Source of the DNA: JBPCMN01 sp013695115
Lineage (GTDB): Bacteria; Actinomycetota; Acidimicrobiia; IMCC26256; JACDBD01
NCBI GenBank assembly: GCA_051002235.1
Contig: JBPCMN010000085.1
Location: forward strand, 1-64,000
Reading direction: 5' to 3'
DNA length: 64,000 nt
A program made the translations under genes and the position numbers. The notes under the pieces are model-generated. The model did no database searches. It was not told the origin of the DNA and saw only the letters and a list, made by a program, of their open reading frames with translations. Shown here piece after piece: positions 28,945 to 37,328 of the stretch; the first letter of the stretch is position 1, and each line of letters starts with the position of its first letter.

Positions 28945-29694
28945 GTGAAGCAGCGGTTGCGGCGGATCGCACGGCGAGCCGGCTTCGACCTCGTTCGACA
29001 TCCGCCGCCCGACCTCTCCCACGAGCTGCTCGACGTCGCGCGTCTGGTGCGGCCGTACACCATGACCTCCATCGAACGCATCAATGCACTCTACGAAGCG
29101 ACGCGCTACGTCGTCCGCAACCGCGTCGCCGGAGCCATCGTCGAGTGCGGGGTCTGGCGGGGCGGCGGGATGATGGTCGTCGCCCGCGCCCTACTCGACG
29201 CCGGCGAGCCCGATCGGGAGCTGTTCCTCTTCGACACGTTCGCCGGCATGGTGGAACCGGGCCCGTTGGACCGGCGGACTGACGACACGCCCGCCGGCGA
29301 AGTCTTGGACAGCGACCAAGAGTACTGGTGTGTGAGCACGATCGACGAGGTCCGCCAGGCCCTCTCGAAGGTCGCGTATCCGCCGGATCGGATCGAGCTC
29401 GTCGCGGGCAAGGTCGAGGAGACCGTGCCGGCGCGGGCGCCCGAGCGGATCGCCCTCCTGCGCCTCGACACTGACTGGTACGAATCCACCCGCCACGAGC
29501 TGGTCCATCTGTTCCCCCGCATCAGCCCCGGAGGCGTGCTCATCGTCGACGACTACGGCTACTGGAAAGGGGCGCGCCAGGCGGTCGACGAGTACGTGCG
29601 CGAGAACGACCTGCCGCTGCTCCTTCACCGCATCGATGATTGCGCCCGCGTCGCGGTGGTACCGGCGCGCCCGGTGCAACCCGGCGACGGCTAA
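28945..29694 (+). CDS. TylF/MycF-family O-methyltransferase
   Basis: 249 aa from GTG 28945. The family pattern is clear: TSIERINALYEA, IVECGVWRGGGMM, FLFDTFAGM, LDTDWYESTRHEL and DDYGYWKGARQAVDEY. Members methylate sugar hydroxyls in macrolides and in surface glycans and need a divalent metal, whose ligands are the Asp residues near LDTDWY and VDDYGY. The stop codon overlaps that of the convergent HAD gene. It probably tailors the glycan made by locus II. Confidence 0.88.
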   Translation: MKQRLRRIARRAGFDLVRHPPPDLSHELLDVARLVRPYTMTSIERINALYEATRYVVRNRVAGAIVECGVWRGGGMMVVARALLDAGEPDRELFLFDTFAGMVEPGPLDRRTDDTPAGEVLDSDQEYWCVSTIDEVRQALSKVAYPPDRIELVAGKVEETVPARAPERIALLRLDTDWYESTRHELVHLFPRISPGGVLIVDDYGYWKGARQAVDEYVRENDLPLLLHRIDDCARVAVVPARPVQPGDG

Positions 29695-30344
29695 CGGCGG
29701 GGCAGGAACCCGCGTTGGCTCGGACGCCGTCCGACCCGGATGGGGCGGTCGGCGCGCGCAAAGAGCTCTCGGTCGCCACTGCTGTCGCCGTAGGCCCAGA
29801 CGAACGCGGGCCGGTCGCCGAGCCAGGCATCGAGGCGGCGCACCTTCTCGGCCCGGCGCACGTTCGGCCTTGCCAGCCGCCCGGTGAGACGCCCGTCGGC
29901 GTCGACCTCGAGGTCGGTGCCGAGCGCGGCGTCGAAGCCGAGGTGCTCGGCGATGGGGTCGAGGTACGCGCTCAGGGAGGCGGAGACGATCACCAGCTCA
30001 TGACCCTGGCCGCGGTGCCACTCTGCCCGCTCGACCGCCTCCGCCCGAAGGTGTCGCCGGACGACGTCGGTGGCGAACCATTCGGCCACGTTGCCGAGCC
30101 GGTCGGCGTCGTACCCCGTGAGCGTCCGGCGAACCAGCGCGGCCTTGGCGGCGTCGCGACGGCGGTCGTCGACCGCGGCGGCGACGAGCCGGAGCGCGAT
30201 GGTGAACAGCGCGCCGGTGACCTTCGCGGTGCCAACCGCGGCGCGCAAGAACGGGACCACGTTGTCACGCGGGGAGAGCGTCCCGTCGAAGTCGAACGCG
30301 GCGACGACGCGCTCCGTCCCCGGTTCCGGTTCCTCCACCGTCAC
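29691..30344 (-). CDS. HAD-superfamily phosphatase (HAD-IB type), DPA operon
   Basis: 217 aa from GTG 30344, overlapping the dprE2 stop (GTGA). HAD motif I FDFDGT with Asp18 and Asp20, motif II in VIVSASLSAYLDP, and motif III/IV around WAYGDSSGDREL. The serine-phosphatase-like HAD-IB family removes phosphate from small molecules or lipid-linked sugars. As last gene of ubiA-dprE1-dprE2-HAD, it is a good candidate for the step that dephosphorylates decaprenyl-phosphoryl-5-phosphoribose, done in mycobacteria by the PAP2 protein Rv3807c. That role is inference from position. Confidence 0.85.
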   Translation of the reverse strand: MTVEEPEPGTERVVAAFDFDGTLSPRDNVVPFLRAAVGTAKVTGALFTIALRLVAAAVDDRRRDAAKAALVRRTLTGYDADRLGNVAEWFATDVVRRHLRAEAVERAEWHRGQGHELVIVSASLSAYLDPIAEHLGFDAALGTDLEVDADGRLTGRLARPNVRRAEKVRRLDAWLGDRPAFVWAYGDSSGDRELFARADRPIRVGRRPSQRGFLPRR

Positions 30345-31102
30345 AAGGGGAGGCGGCGGAACACGGGCCGAGGCAGGTGACGCAGCACTGCCATGACCCA
30401 GCGCAGCGCCGGCGGCGCCCACACCGTGTGCGATCCCCGCGCCAGGCCGTCCACGATCGCCGCCGCCACTGCTTCCGGGGTGGTCGAAAGGGGGGCGGGG
30501 TCGAGACCCTTCGTCATCTTGGTGTGCACGAAGCCGGGTCGCACGACCATGACCTGCACGCCCGAGCCCGCCAGCGAGTCGCCGAGACCCTGGAAGAACG
30601 CGTCGAGGCCCGCCTTGGTCGATCCGTAGACGAAGTTGGAGCGCCGGGCGCGCTCGCCCGCCACCGATGACAGGGCGACCAGGGTCCCGTGACCCTGCGA
30701 TCGCATCCGGCGGGCCACTGACAACGCCACGGACACCGCGCCGAGATAGTTCACCCGCGCCAGTTCCACCGCCGCCGACGGGTCCCGCTCGGTTCGCTCC
30801 TGATCGCCGATCACTCCGAACGCGACGAGCACCAGGTCGAAGTCGCCGAAGCGGTCGAAGGTCTCGTCGACGAACGCGGCATGCGTGTCGGTGGCGGTGG
30901 CGTCGAACGCCACCGGCTCCACTGTCGTGGCGCCGAGGTCGCGTAACTCCTTCGCGGTCGTGTCGAGCTCGTCGGGGCGGCGGGCTGCCAGGACGACGGT
31001 GCGAGCCCGACGGTCGACCAGGTGGCGGCACGTCGCCAGGGCGATGTCGGAGCCACCGCCGAGCGCGAGGATCGACTGGACCGCGCCCAGCGCGTCCTTC
31101 AT
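30341..31102 (-). CDS. dprE2: Decaprenylphosphoryl-2-keto-erythro-pentose reductase
   Basis: 253 aa SDR with the DprE2-type dinucleotide site GGGSDIA, DLVLVAFG, the SSVAGERARRSN segment and YGSTK (YxxxK). It reduces the keto intermediate made by DprE1 to decaprenyl-phosphoryl-arabinose (DPA), using NADH. It lies ten bases after dprE1 and overlaps the HAD gene, so all four operon genes should be expressed together. Confidence 0.9.
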   Translation of the reverse strand: MKDALGAVQSILALGGGSDIALATCRHLVDRRARTVVLAARRPDELDTTAKELRDLGATTVEPVAFDATATDTHAAFVDETFDRFGDFDLVLVAFGVIGDQERTERDPSAAVELARVNYLGAVSVALSVARRMRSQGHGTLVALSSVAGERARRSNFVYGSTKAGLDAFFQGLGDSLAGSGVQVMVVRPGFVHTKMTKGLDPAPLSTTPEAVAAAIVDGLARGSHTVWAPPALRWVMAVLRHLPRPVFRRLPL

Positions 31103-31112
31103 GTCGTTCGGC

Positions 31113-32483
31113 TCACGTCAGTCCGAGGCGACGGGTGAGGTCGGACTGGAGCACGTTGGACGGGTCGACCCGCTGGCGGACCTCGCGGAGTCGGTCGAGC
31201 TCGGGGTACATGACCGGCAGGAGCTCGGGGCGCAGCCGCGAATCCTTGGCCAGGTACACCCGGCCACCCACCGAGGCCACGAGCTCGTCGAGGTCGTCGA
31301 GCAGTACCGACAGCTCGCGGCCGCCAGCGGGGATGTCGAGCGCGAGCGTCCATCCCGGCACCGGGAACGAGAGCGGGCCGGGGTTGGCGGGCCCGAACCG
31401 CTTGAGCACCGCGAGGAACGAGCCACACTGCGCCGCGCTGAGCCGCTCGATGCTGCGGCGCACGGTCTCGTACTCGTCGTCGGGCACGACGTACTGGTAC
31501 TGGATGAACCCCCGGCTGCCGTAGACGCGGTTCCACCCGGCGACGCCGTCGAGCGGGTGGAAGAACGCGCCGATCGTCTCGAGGTGGCCGCGGCGTTGCG
31601 CCGCCGGCCGCCGGTACCAGATCTCGTTGAAGGCGCGGACGGTGAACCGGTTGAGGAGCCCGTTTGGAACCCACGGAGGTGCCGCCAGTCGGGTGTGCGG
31701 GTCGAAGCGCAGGGGCTCGCTCCGCGCCCGGTCGGGGAGTGCCTCGAGGCGGGCGTGGTCGCCCCGGCCGAGGACCGAGCGGCCGAGCGATTTCCCCGTG
31801 GCCAGACAGTCGATCCAGGCCACCGAATAGCGGTAGCGGTCGTCACCTTCCCGCATGCGCGCCATCACGTCGTCGAGGTTGCTCGCGCGTTCGATGTCGA
31901 CCGAGAGCAGGGAGGTCTCGATGGGGATGAGACGCAGCGCCACCTCGGTGACGATGCCGGTGAGGCCCATGCCTCCCGCGGTCGCCCAGAAGAGGTCGGG
32001 GTCGGACGTCGGTGTCACCTCGAAGGTGCCTTTGGGAGTGCGCAGCGTCATCGACTCGACGTGGTTGGCGAAGCTGCCCTCGACGTGGTGGTTCTTGCCG
32101 TGGATGTCGGTGGCAAGCGCGCCGCCGACCGTGACGTGCCGGGTGCCCGGCGTGACCGGGACGAACCATCCCCGCGGGACGAACCTGCGCATGAGCGTGT
32201 CGAGGCTCATACCCGCCTCGACCCGCAGGAGGCCGCGGTCGTCGTCGAAGTCGATCACGCGGGCGAGCGCCGTCGCGTCGATGACCGAGCCGCCGGCGTT
32301 CTGGGCGGCGTCGCCGTAGCTGCGGCCGAGCCCGCGAGCGATGATCCCGCGGCGCGGCGCGTCCGCGAGGAGGTCGTCGACCGCGTCGGTATCTTCGGGG
32401 GCCGAGACGGTGGCGGCGGTCGGCGCGGTCCGCCCCCATCCAGTCAGCAGCCGCGGTTCGGGCGGATCAGTCAAGCGATACAC
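31113..32483 (-). CDS. dprE1: Decaprenylphosphoryl-beta-D-ribose 2'-oxidase
   Basis: 456 aa flavoprotein of the vanillyl-alcohol-oxidase fold. GLGRSYGD and TPGTRHVTVGGALATDIHG form the FAD site, HGKNHH follows, and the active-site Lys is about residue 413 (AKDSR). It oxidises the 2'-OH of decaprenyl-phosphoryl-ribose. The position equal to M. tuberculosis Cys387, the covalent target of benzothiazinones, lies in GWTLALD and is Ala381 here. Its start overlaps the ubiA gene by 17 bases. Confidence 0.92.
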   Translation of the reverse strand: MYRLTDPPEPRLLTGWGRTAPTAATVSAPEDTDAVDDLLADAPRRGIIARGLGRSYGDAAQNAGGSVIDATALARVIDFDDDRGLLRVEAGMSLDTLMRRFVPRGWFVPVTPGTRHVTVGGALATDIHGKNHHVEGSFANHVESMTLRTPKGTFEVTPTSDPDLFWATAGGMGLTGIVTEVALRLIPIETSLLSVDIERASNLDDVMARMREGDDRYRYSVAWIDCLATGKSLGRSVLGRGDHARLEALPDRARSEPLRFDPHTRLAAPPWVPNGLLNRFTVRAFNEIWYRRPAAQRRGHLETIGAFFHPLDGVAGWNRVYGSRGFIQYQYVVPDDEYETVRRSIERLSAAQCGSFLAVLKRFGPANPGPLSFPVPGWTLALDIPAGGRELSVLLDDLDELVASVGGRVYLAKDSRLRPELLPVMYPELDRLREVRQRVDPSNVLQSDLTRRLGLT

Positions 32484-33414
32484 CGACCGCGAAGGACGCC
32501 ACCCACATCAGGCCGAAGAGCTGGAGCACCCGGTCGCCGAACACGATCTCCTCCGGTGCTCCACCACGGCCCTGCTCGACGACCAACGCGTAGCGCAGCA
32601 CCCCGGCGACGAACGGGACGATCGACAGCCGAAACCAGAACACATCGCCGACCGCCTCGGCGTTCTCGAACGCCCACAGGCAGTAGGCAGTGATCGCCAC
32701 TCCCGACGTGACCGAGCGCACGTAGTTGAGGTACGCCGACGAGTACTCGGCAAGGGTGCTGCGGTGCCCTGCCGACGCGTCGCCCAGCTCCATCTGCTCG
32801 GCGTGGCGTTTGCCGGTGACGATGAACAGGGAGCCGGCGCCGGCGACGATGAGGAACCAGTCGGACAACGGCACGTCGGTGGCGACGCCCCCGGCGATGG
32901 CGCGCAGGACGAACCCGGCGGCGACGGCGCCGAGGTCGACGACGGGCTCGTGCTTGAGCCACAGGCTGTATGCGACCGTGATGGCGATGTAGCCCCCTAC
33001 GACGAGTGCGAGCTTGCCGCTGTTGAACGGGGCCGCCACCGCCAGCGCCGCCAGCACGAGCACGACCGCCATGGCCTTGGCGAGGCTTTCGCTCACCTGG
33101 CCGGCCGCGACCGGCCGGTTGCGCTTCGTCGGGTGCCGGCGGTCGGCGTCGGCATCGAGCGCGTCGTTGAGGAAGTACGTACCGCTCGCGGCCAGACAGA
33201 ACGCGACGAACGCGGCGACGGTGCGGCCGAGCTCGTCGGCTTCGGTGAGCACACCGGCGGCGCCGGGCGCGGCGAACACGAGCACGTTCTTGGCCCACTG
33301 CTTGGGCCGCGCCGTGCGCAGCAGGCTGCGGGCGAGCGACGGGGAGGACCCCGTCGGAGCGGCGCCGGGCGAAGGCGCGGACGCGGCCGGAGGCCGTTCG
33401 GGCGCGACGGACAT
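32467..33414 (-). CDS. ubiA: Decaprenyl-phosphate phosphoribosyltransferase (UbiA family)
   Basis: 315 aa. After a Pro/Ala-rich N-terminal tail of ~30 residues come RPKQWAKN and the prenyl-diphosphate motif NDxxDxxxD (Asn83-Asp91), then TKRNRPVAAG and about eight more membrane segments. Like Rv3806c it should transfer 5-phosphoribose from PRPP to decaprenyl phosphate, the first committed step to lipid-linked arabinose. It is first gene of the DPA operon, divergent from the adenosyltransferase across only 43 bases. Confidence 0.92.
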   Translation of the reverse strand: MSVAPERPPAASAPSPGAAPTGSSPSLARSLLRTARPKQWAKNVLVFAAPGAAGVLTEADELGRTVAAFVAFCLAASGTYFLNDALDADADRRHPTKRNRPVAAGQVSESLAKAMAVVLVLAALAVAAPFNSGKLALVVGGYIAITVAYSLWLKHEPVVDLGAVAAGFVLRAIAGGVATDVPLSDWFLIVAGAGSLFIVTGKRHAEQMELGDASAGHRSTLAEYSSAYLNYVRSVTSGVAITAYCLWAFENAEAVGDVFWFRLSIVPFVAGVLRYALVVEQGRGGAPEEIVFGDRVLQLFGLMWVASFAVGVSLD

Positions 33415-33421
33415 CGTACGA

Positions 33422-33427
33422 AGGCTA
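33422..33427 (-). promoter_or_regulatory. Predicted -10 box (TAGCCT) for the DPA operon
   Basis: TAnnnT on the minus strand, 7 nt before ubiA ATG 33414. The opposing -10 box at 33443-33448 is 15 bases away, so the two divergent promoters share -35 territory and may exclude each other. Confidence 0.5.
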
Positions 33428-33442
33428 CCGGAGAGCCCTGCG

Positions 33443-33448
33443 TAGACT
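33443..33448 (+). promoter_or_regulatory. Predicted -10 box (TAGACT) for the adenosyltransferase
   Basis: TAnnnT, 9 nt before ATG 33458, no ribosome site. Leaderless type, back-to-back with the ubiA promoter. Confidence 0.5.
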
Positions 33449-33457
33449 CAGTGCGCG

Positions 33458-34015
33458 ATGCGAAAGGTCTATACGCGCACGGGGGACGACGGCTCGACCG
33501 GGCTCTTCCACGGCGGGCGCGTCGGCAAGGACGCCGCCGGACCGCGGGCGTACGGCGCGGTCGACGAGGCCGTCTCCGCGCTCGGACTCGCCCGCGCCGA
33601 GGCCGATCGGGGCTCGGAGCTCGATGAGTTGCTCGTGCAGTTGGAGCGGGAGCTCTTCGTCGCCGGGGCGGAGCTCGCGACCGATCCCGAACGACGGGCG
33701 AAGCTGGAGTCAGGTGTGTCACGCGTGACCGCCGAGATGGTGGCCGCGCTCGAGCCGATCATCGACGACGTCACCGCGCGATTCGAGGTCCCCCAGGAGT
33801 TCGTCCTGCCCGGCGAGAACCGCGTCGCCGCCGCTCTGGACGTCGCCCGGACCATCGTGCGCCGCGCCGAGCGCGAGTCGGTCGCCGCCGCACGCGACGG
33901 TTGGCTCGACGACAGTCACGTCGTCCCCTACCTGAATCGCCTGGCCGACCTCGTGTACACCCTCGCCCGGTGGCAGGAGGGTGCCTACCGACCCGTGCGT
34001 ACCGGCGACATCTAG
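33458..34015 (+). CDS. Cob(I)alamin adenosyltransferase, PduO type
   Basis: 185 aa with the N-terminal ATP-binding signature YTRTGDDGSTGL, the VDE helix (YGAVDEAVSALG) and the C-terminal arginine-rich helix (ARTIVRRAERESV) and YLNRLADLVYTLARW of the PduO/MMAB family. It makes adenosylcobalamin, the cofactor of methylmalonyl-CoA mutase encoded at 44037-46190. The aminopeptidase gene follows 14 bases later with a strong ribosome site, so the two are probably co-transcribed. Confidence 0.93.
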   Translation: MRKVYTRTGDDGSTGLFHGGRVGKDAAGPRAYGAVDEAVSALGLARAEADRGSELDELLVQLERELFVAGAELATDPERRAKLESGVSRVTAEMVAALEPIIDDVTARFEVPQEFVLPGENRVAAALDVARTIVRRAERESVAAARDGWLDDSHVVPYLNRLADLVYTLARWQEGAYRPVRTGDI

Positions 34016-34029
34016 AGGACGGAGGACCC

Positions 34030-35574
34030 GTGGCGCTCAGCTTCCGTGTCGTGACCACCCCGGCCGCGGAGGTCAAGGCCGATCTGCTGGCGGTGCCGGT
34101 GGGGGCCGGGCCCGAGCTCGGTGCCGGCGCCGAGGCGGTCGCCGCCGCCCTCGACGACGGCCTGGTCGACTTCATGAAGGAGGTCGGGTTCGAGGGCAAG
34201 GCGGGGCAGACGCTCGCGGTCCCGGCGCGGGGGCGCACGAGCGCGGCGGCGATCTTGCTCGTCGGAGTGGGCCCGATCGCCGAGCTCACCGCCGATGGGT
34301 TGCGGCGCGCGGGCGCGGCCGTGGCGCGCCAGGCCAAGAAGGCGAGCTCGGTGGCGACGACGCTGCTCGAGCTGGCCGCTCCCGCGGACATCCCACCCGC
34401 CGACGCCGCCCAAGCTCTGGCCGAGGGGCTGGCGCTGGGCTCGTACCAGTTCCTCAAGTACAAGGATGAAAGCGCTGCCAGCCGTCTCCGGCGTGTGGTC
34501 GTCGTGGCCGCCGGACGCGGCGGGAAAGTCGAGGCGGCCCTCGACCGGGGCGCCACCATCGCCGCCGCCGTGAGCTGGGCGCGCGACATCGTCAACGAGC
34601 CCGCGGGGGCCAAGTCGCCGGCGGCCTTCGCCGATGCCACCCGCCGTCTTCTGCGCGAGACCGGGGTCACGGTGAAAGTCCTGGCCGGCGCGCAGCTGAA
34701 GGCCGAGAAGCTCGGCGGCGTGCTGGGGGTCGGGCAGGGCTCGGACAGTCCTCCCCGGTTCGTGAAGCTCACCTACCGCCCCGCCGGCGCGCGGGGGACG
34801 CTGGCGCTCGTCGGCAAGGGTGTCGTCTTCGACTCGGGTGGGCTGTCGATCAAGACGTCGGGCGGCATGGAGACCATGAAGACCGACATGTCAGGTGCGG
34901 CGGCCGTGATCGCGGCGATGTCGGCGCTGCGCGAGCTCGGGGTGAAGACGAAGGTCGTCGGCTACGTGCCGATGGTCGAGAACATGCCCAGCGGCTCCGC
35001 CATCCGGCCCGGCGACGTGCTGCGAATCCGGAACGGAAAGACCGTCGAGGTGCTCAACACCGACGCCGAGGGGCGCCTCATCCTCGCCGACGCGTTGTCG
35101 GTCGCGGCCGAGGACAAGCCGGACGCGGTCGTCGACCTCGCCACCCTCACCGGCGCGTGCATGGTGGCGCTCGGCGACAAGGTCGCCGGGCTCATGGGCA
35201 ACGAGGACCGCTGGGTGGAGCAGGTGCGCGCCGCCGCCGATCGGGTGGGAGAGGCAGTGTGGCCGCTACCGCTTCCCGGCGACTACCGCAAGCTGCTCGA
35301 CTCCGAGGTCGCCGATCTCCGCAACATCGGCACCAGCAACTACGGCGGTGCCCTGACCGCCGGGCTGTTCCTGCGCGAGTTCGTCGGTGACGTCCCGTGG
35401 GCCCATCTCGACATCGCCGGCCCCGCCCGCGCCGGCAGCGACGACGGCTACGTCACCAAGGGAGGAACCGGCTACGGAGTCCGCACACTCATCGAGCTCG
35501 CCGGCACCTTCCAGCCGGTGAAGCCCCCCGCCCGCAAGCGGAGCCCCGCGAAGCGCGCCAAACGTCGTCGCTGA
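34030..35574 (+). CDS. pepA: Leucyl aminopeptidase (M17)
   Basis: 514 aa from GTG 34030 behind GGAGG. The N-terminal domain (~1-165) is variable; the catalytic domain has the two-metal site residues of GKGVVFDSGGLSIK and the M17 signature NTDAEGRL. It removes N-terminal residues from peptides in the cytoplasm as a hexamer in known members. The last ~18 residues form a Lys/Arg/Pro-rich tail not needed for catalysis. Convergent with rmlC, seven bases apart. Confidence 0.94.
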   Translation: MALSFRVVTTPAAEVKADLLAVPVGAGPELGAGAEAVAAALDDGLVDFMKEVGFEGKAGQTLAVPARGRTSAAAILLVGVGPIAELTADGLRRAGAAVARQAKKASSVATTLLELAAPADIPPADAAQALAEGLALGSYQFLKYKDESAASRLRRVVVVAAGRGGKVEAALDRGATIAAAVSWARDIVNEPAGAKSPAAFADATRRLLRETGVTVKVLAGAQLKAEKLGGVLGVGQGSDSPPRFVKLTYRPAGARGTLALVGKGVVFDSGGLSIKTSGGMETMKTDMSGAAAVIAAMSALRELGVKTKVVGYVPMVENMPSGSAIRPGDVLRIRNGKTVEVLNTDAEGRLILADALSVAAEDKPDAVVDLATLTGACMVALGDKVAGLMGNEDRWVEQVRAAADRVGEAVWPLPLPGDYRKLLDSEVADLRNIGTSNYGGALTAGLFLREFVGDVPWAHLDIAGPARAGSDDGYVTKGGTGYGVRTLIELAGTFQPVKPPARKRSPAKRAKRRR

Positions 35575-35581
35575 CGACGGC

Positions 35582-36148
35582 TCAGGCGCGCAGCCCGTAG
35601 TGAGGCCGCAAGTGGGCCGCGAGGTCGGCGCGCCGCGGATTGTCCATATCGCGCTTCGAGAGCACGGGATCGGCGGCGACCCAAACGGCTGCGATCTCGG
35701 GATCGTCCCAGGCGACCCCGAGCTCGTCGGCGGGGTTGAAGTACGCATCCACGAGATAGGTGATCGTCATATCGGTCAGCGATTCGAACGCGTGCGCGAC
35801 CCCGGGTGGGATGAGGACTCCCCGGTGGTCGTGAGTCCCGTCGGCGGCTTCGCCGAGCTCGAAGGTGACCGTGGCGCCGTCGGTGGGGGAGCCGACCCTC
35901 AGGTCGTGTAACACCACACGAGCGCGGCCCATCGGCACGTACCAATAGTCGGACTGGTGCAGGTGGTAGTGGAATCCGACCACGCAGCCCTGCTCACGGT
36001 CACCCCGGTTGCCCTGCACCATCTCCAGGCTCCTGGGGAACCACTCCCGACGGTACGTCTCGATGAAGAGACCCCGCTCATCCCGGTGGACGACGGGTTC
36101 CACGGTGTAGACGCCCGCGATCGTTTCGGACTCGGTGACGGTGGCCAT
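35582..36148 (-). CDS. rmlC: dTDP-4-dehydrorhamnose 3,5-epimerase family protein
   Basis: 188 aa cupin. RDERGLFIETYRREWFP matches the RmlC N-terminal region, followed by VQGNRGDREQGCVVGFHYH, where the His base normally sits, and IPPGVAHAFESL in the C-terminal strand. It starts two bases after the rmlA stop, so the two act together. The core differs somewhat from textbook RmlC (VGFHYHLHQSDYW rather than RGLHYQ), so a related epimerase or isomerase role is possible. Confidence 0.82.
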   Translation of the reverse strand: MATVTESETIAGVYTVEPVVHRDERGLFIETYRREWFPRSLEMVQGNRGDREQGCVVGFHYHLHQSDYWYVPMGRARVVLHDLRVGSPTDGATVTFELGEAADGTHDHRGVLIPPGVAHAFESLTDMTITYLVDAYFNPADELGVAWDDPEIAAVWVAADPVLSKRDMDNPRRADLAAHLRPHYGLRA

Positions 36149-36150
36149 CC

Positions 36151-37242
36151 CTACTCCAGGTCGACGTGCGAGTGGTCGCCGAGCATGAGCCGCAGCGCCC
36201 GGGGCCGCCGGCCCGACCGGGTGACCTCTACCTGCTTGCCGACGAGGGAGTCGGCGATCCCGGCGATCCCGAGGATGCGGCTCTCCTCGAGGACGACCGA
36301 GTGATCGAGCTCGGAGTCGACGACCTCGCAGTCACGGGAGATAGACGTGAACGGACCGACGAAGCTGTTCACCACCTTCGTGCGCTCACCGATGATGGCC
36401 GGCCCCCGTACCCGCGACCCGACGATCTCGGCTCCCGACTCCACCACCACCCGACCCTCGATGGTCGAGGCGTCGTCGACGGATCCTTCGATGCGGCTCT
36501 CGAGGGTCTCGAGGATCAGTCGATTGCTGTGCAGGAGGTCGTCCTTCTTGCCAGTGTCGATCCACCAGCCGTCCAGAACGTCGTGGTGGATCCGGTGGCC
36601 CTGGTCGATGAGCCACTGGATGGCATCCGTGATCTCCAGCTCCCCGCGACCCGAGGGCTCGATCGCCCGGACCGCCTCGTGGATGGTCGGCCCGAAGAGG
36701 TACACGCCCACGAGCGCGAGATCAGACGGCGGATCGGTCGGCTTCTCGACCAGCCGCACGACGTGACCGCCATCGATCTCGGCGACACCGAACTGCCGGG
36801 GATCGTCGACGCGGGCCAGCAGGATCTGGGCGACCGGCACCGGGCTGTCCTCGCCGGCCGCCGCGGCCCGGCCCTTCTCGAAGCGCTCGACGAAGTCACC
36901 CACTCCCTGCTGGAGCATGTTGTCGCCGAGGTACATGACGAAGTCGTCGTCGGCGAGGAACTCGCGCGCAATGAGGACGCAGTGTGCCAACCCGAGCGGA
37001 GCCGCCTGCGGGATGTACGTCACCTGCACGCCGAAACGTGAGCCGTCGCCGACAGCCTCGCGAATCTCGTCGGCCGTATCACCGACGATGATCGCGATGT
37101 CGGTGATGTCGGCGCGGGCCATCTCCTCGATGCCGTAGAACAAGATCGGCTTGTTCGCCACCGGTACCAGCTGCTTGGCGCTGGTGTGGGTGATGGGACG
37201 CAGCCGGGTTCCGGCACCGCCCGCGAGGATCAGACCCTTCAC
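36151..37242 (-). CDS. rmlA: Glucose-1-phosphate thymidylyltransferase, long form
   Basis: 363 aa from GTG 37242, nine nt behind a -10-like box. The nucleotidyltransferase domain (~1-240) has LAGGAGTRLRPITHTSAKQLVPVANKP (split: GGAGTRLRP and KQLVPV) plus YLGDNML. Residues ~245-350 are a left-handed beta-helix with hexapeptide repeats, as in the long RmlA class common in Actinobacteria and Archaea. It makes dTDP-glucose, the substrate of RmlB encoded 22 kb away. Confidence 0.9.
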   Translation of the reverse strand: MKGLILAGGAGTRLRPITHTSAKQLVPVANKPILFYGIEEMARADITDIAIIVGDTADEIREAVGDGSRFGVQVTYIPQAAPLGLAHCVLIAREFLADDDFVMYLGDNMLQQGVGDFVERFEKGRAAAAGEDSPVPVAQILLARVDDPRQFGVAEIDGGHVVRLVEKPTDPPSDLALVGVYLFGPTIHEAVRAIEPSGRGELEITDAIQWLIDQGHRIHHDVLDGWWIDTGKKDDLLHSNRLILETLESRIEGSVDDASTIEGRVVVESGAEIVGSRVRGPAIIGERTKVVNSFVGPFTSISRDCEVVDSELDHSVVLEESRILGIAGIADSLVGKQVEVTRSGRRPRALRLMLGDHSHVDLE

Positions 37243-37251
37243 TAACGACGA

Positions 37252-37257
37252 ACAGTA
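37252..37257 (-). promoter_or_regulatory. Predicted -10 box (TACTGT) for rmlA-rmlC
   Basis: TAnnnT on the minus strand, 9 nt before GTG 37242, with no ribosome site. Leaderless type. Confidence 0.5.
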
Positions 37258-37328
37258 GTCAGAGCGGGATCAAACCTGGGCTTCGACGAGCGTGCCGATC
37301 GGCGCCCAGTGTCAGTGACGTCCCGTTG

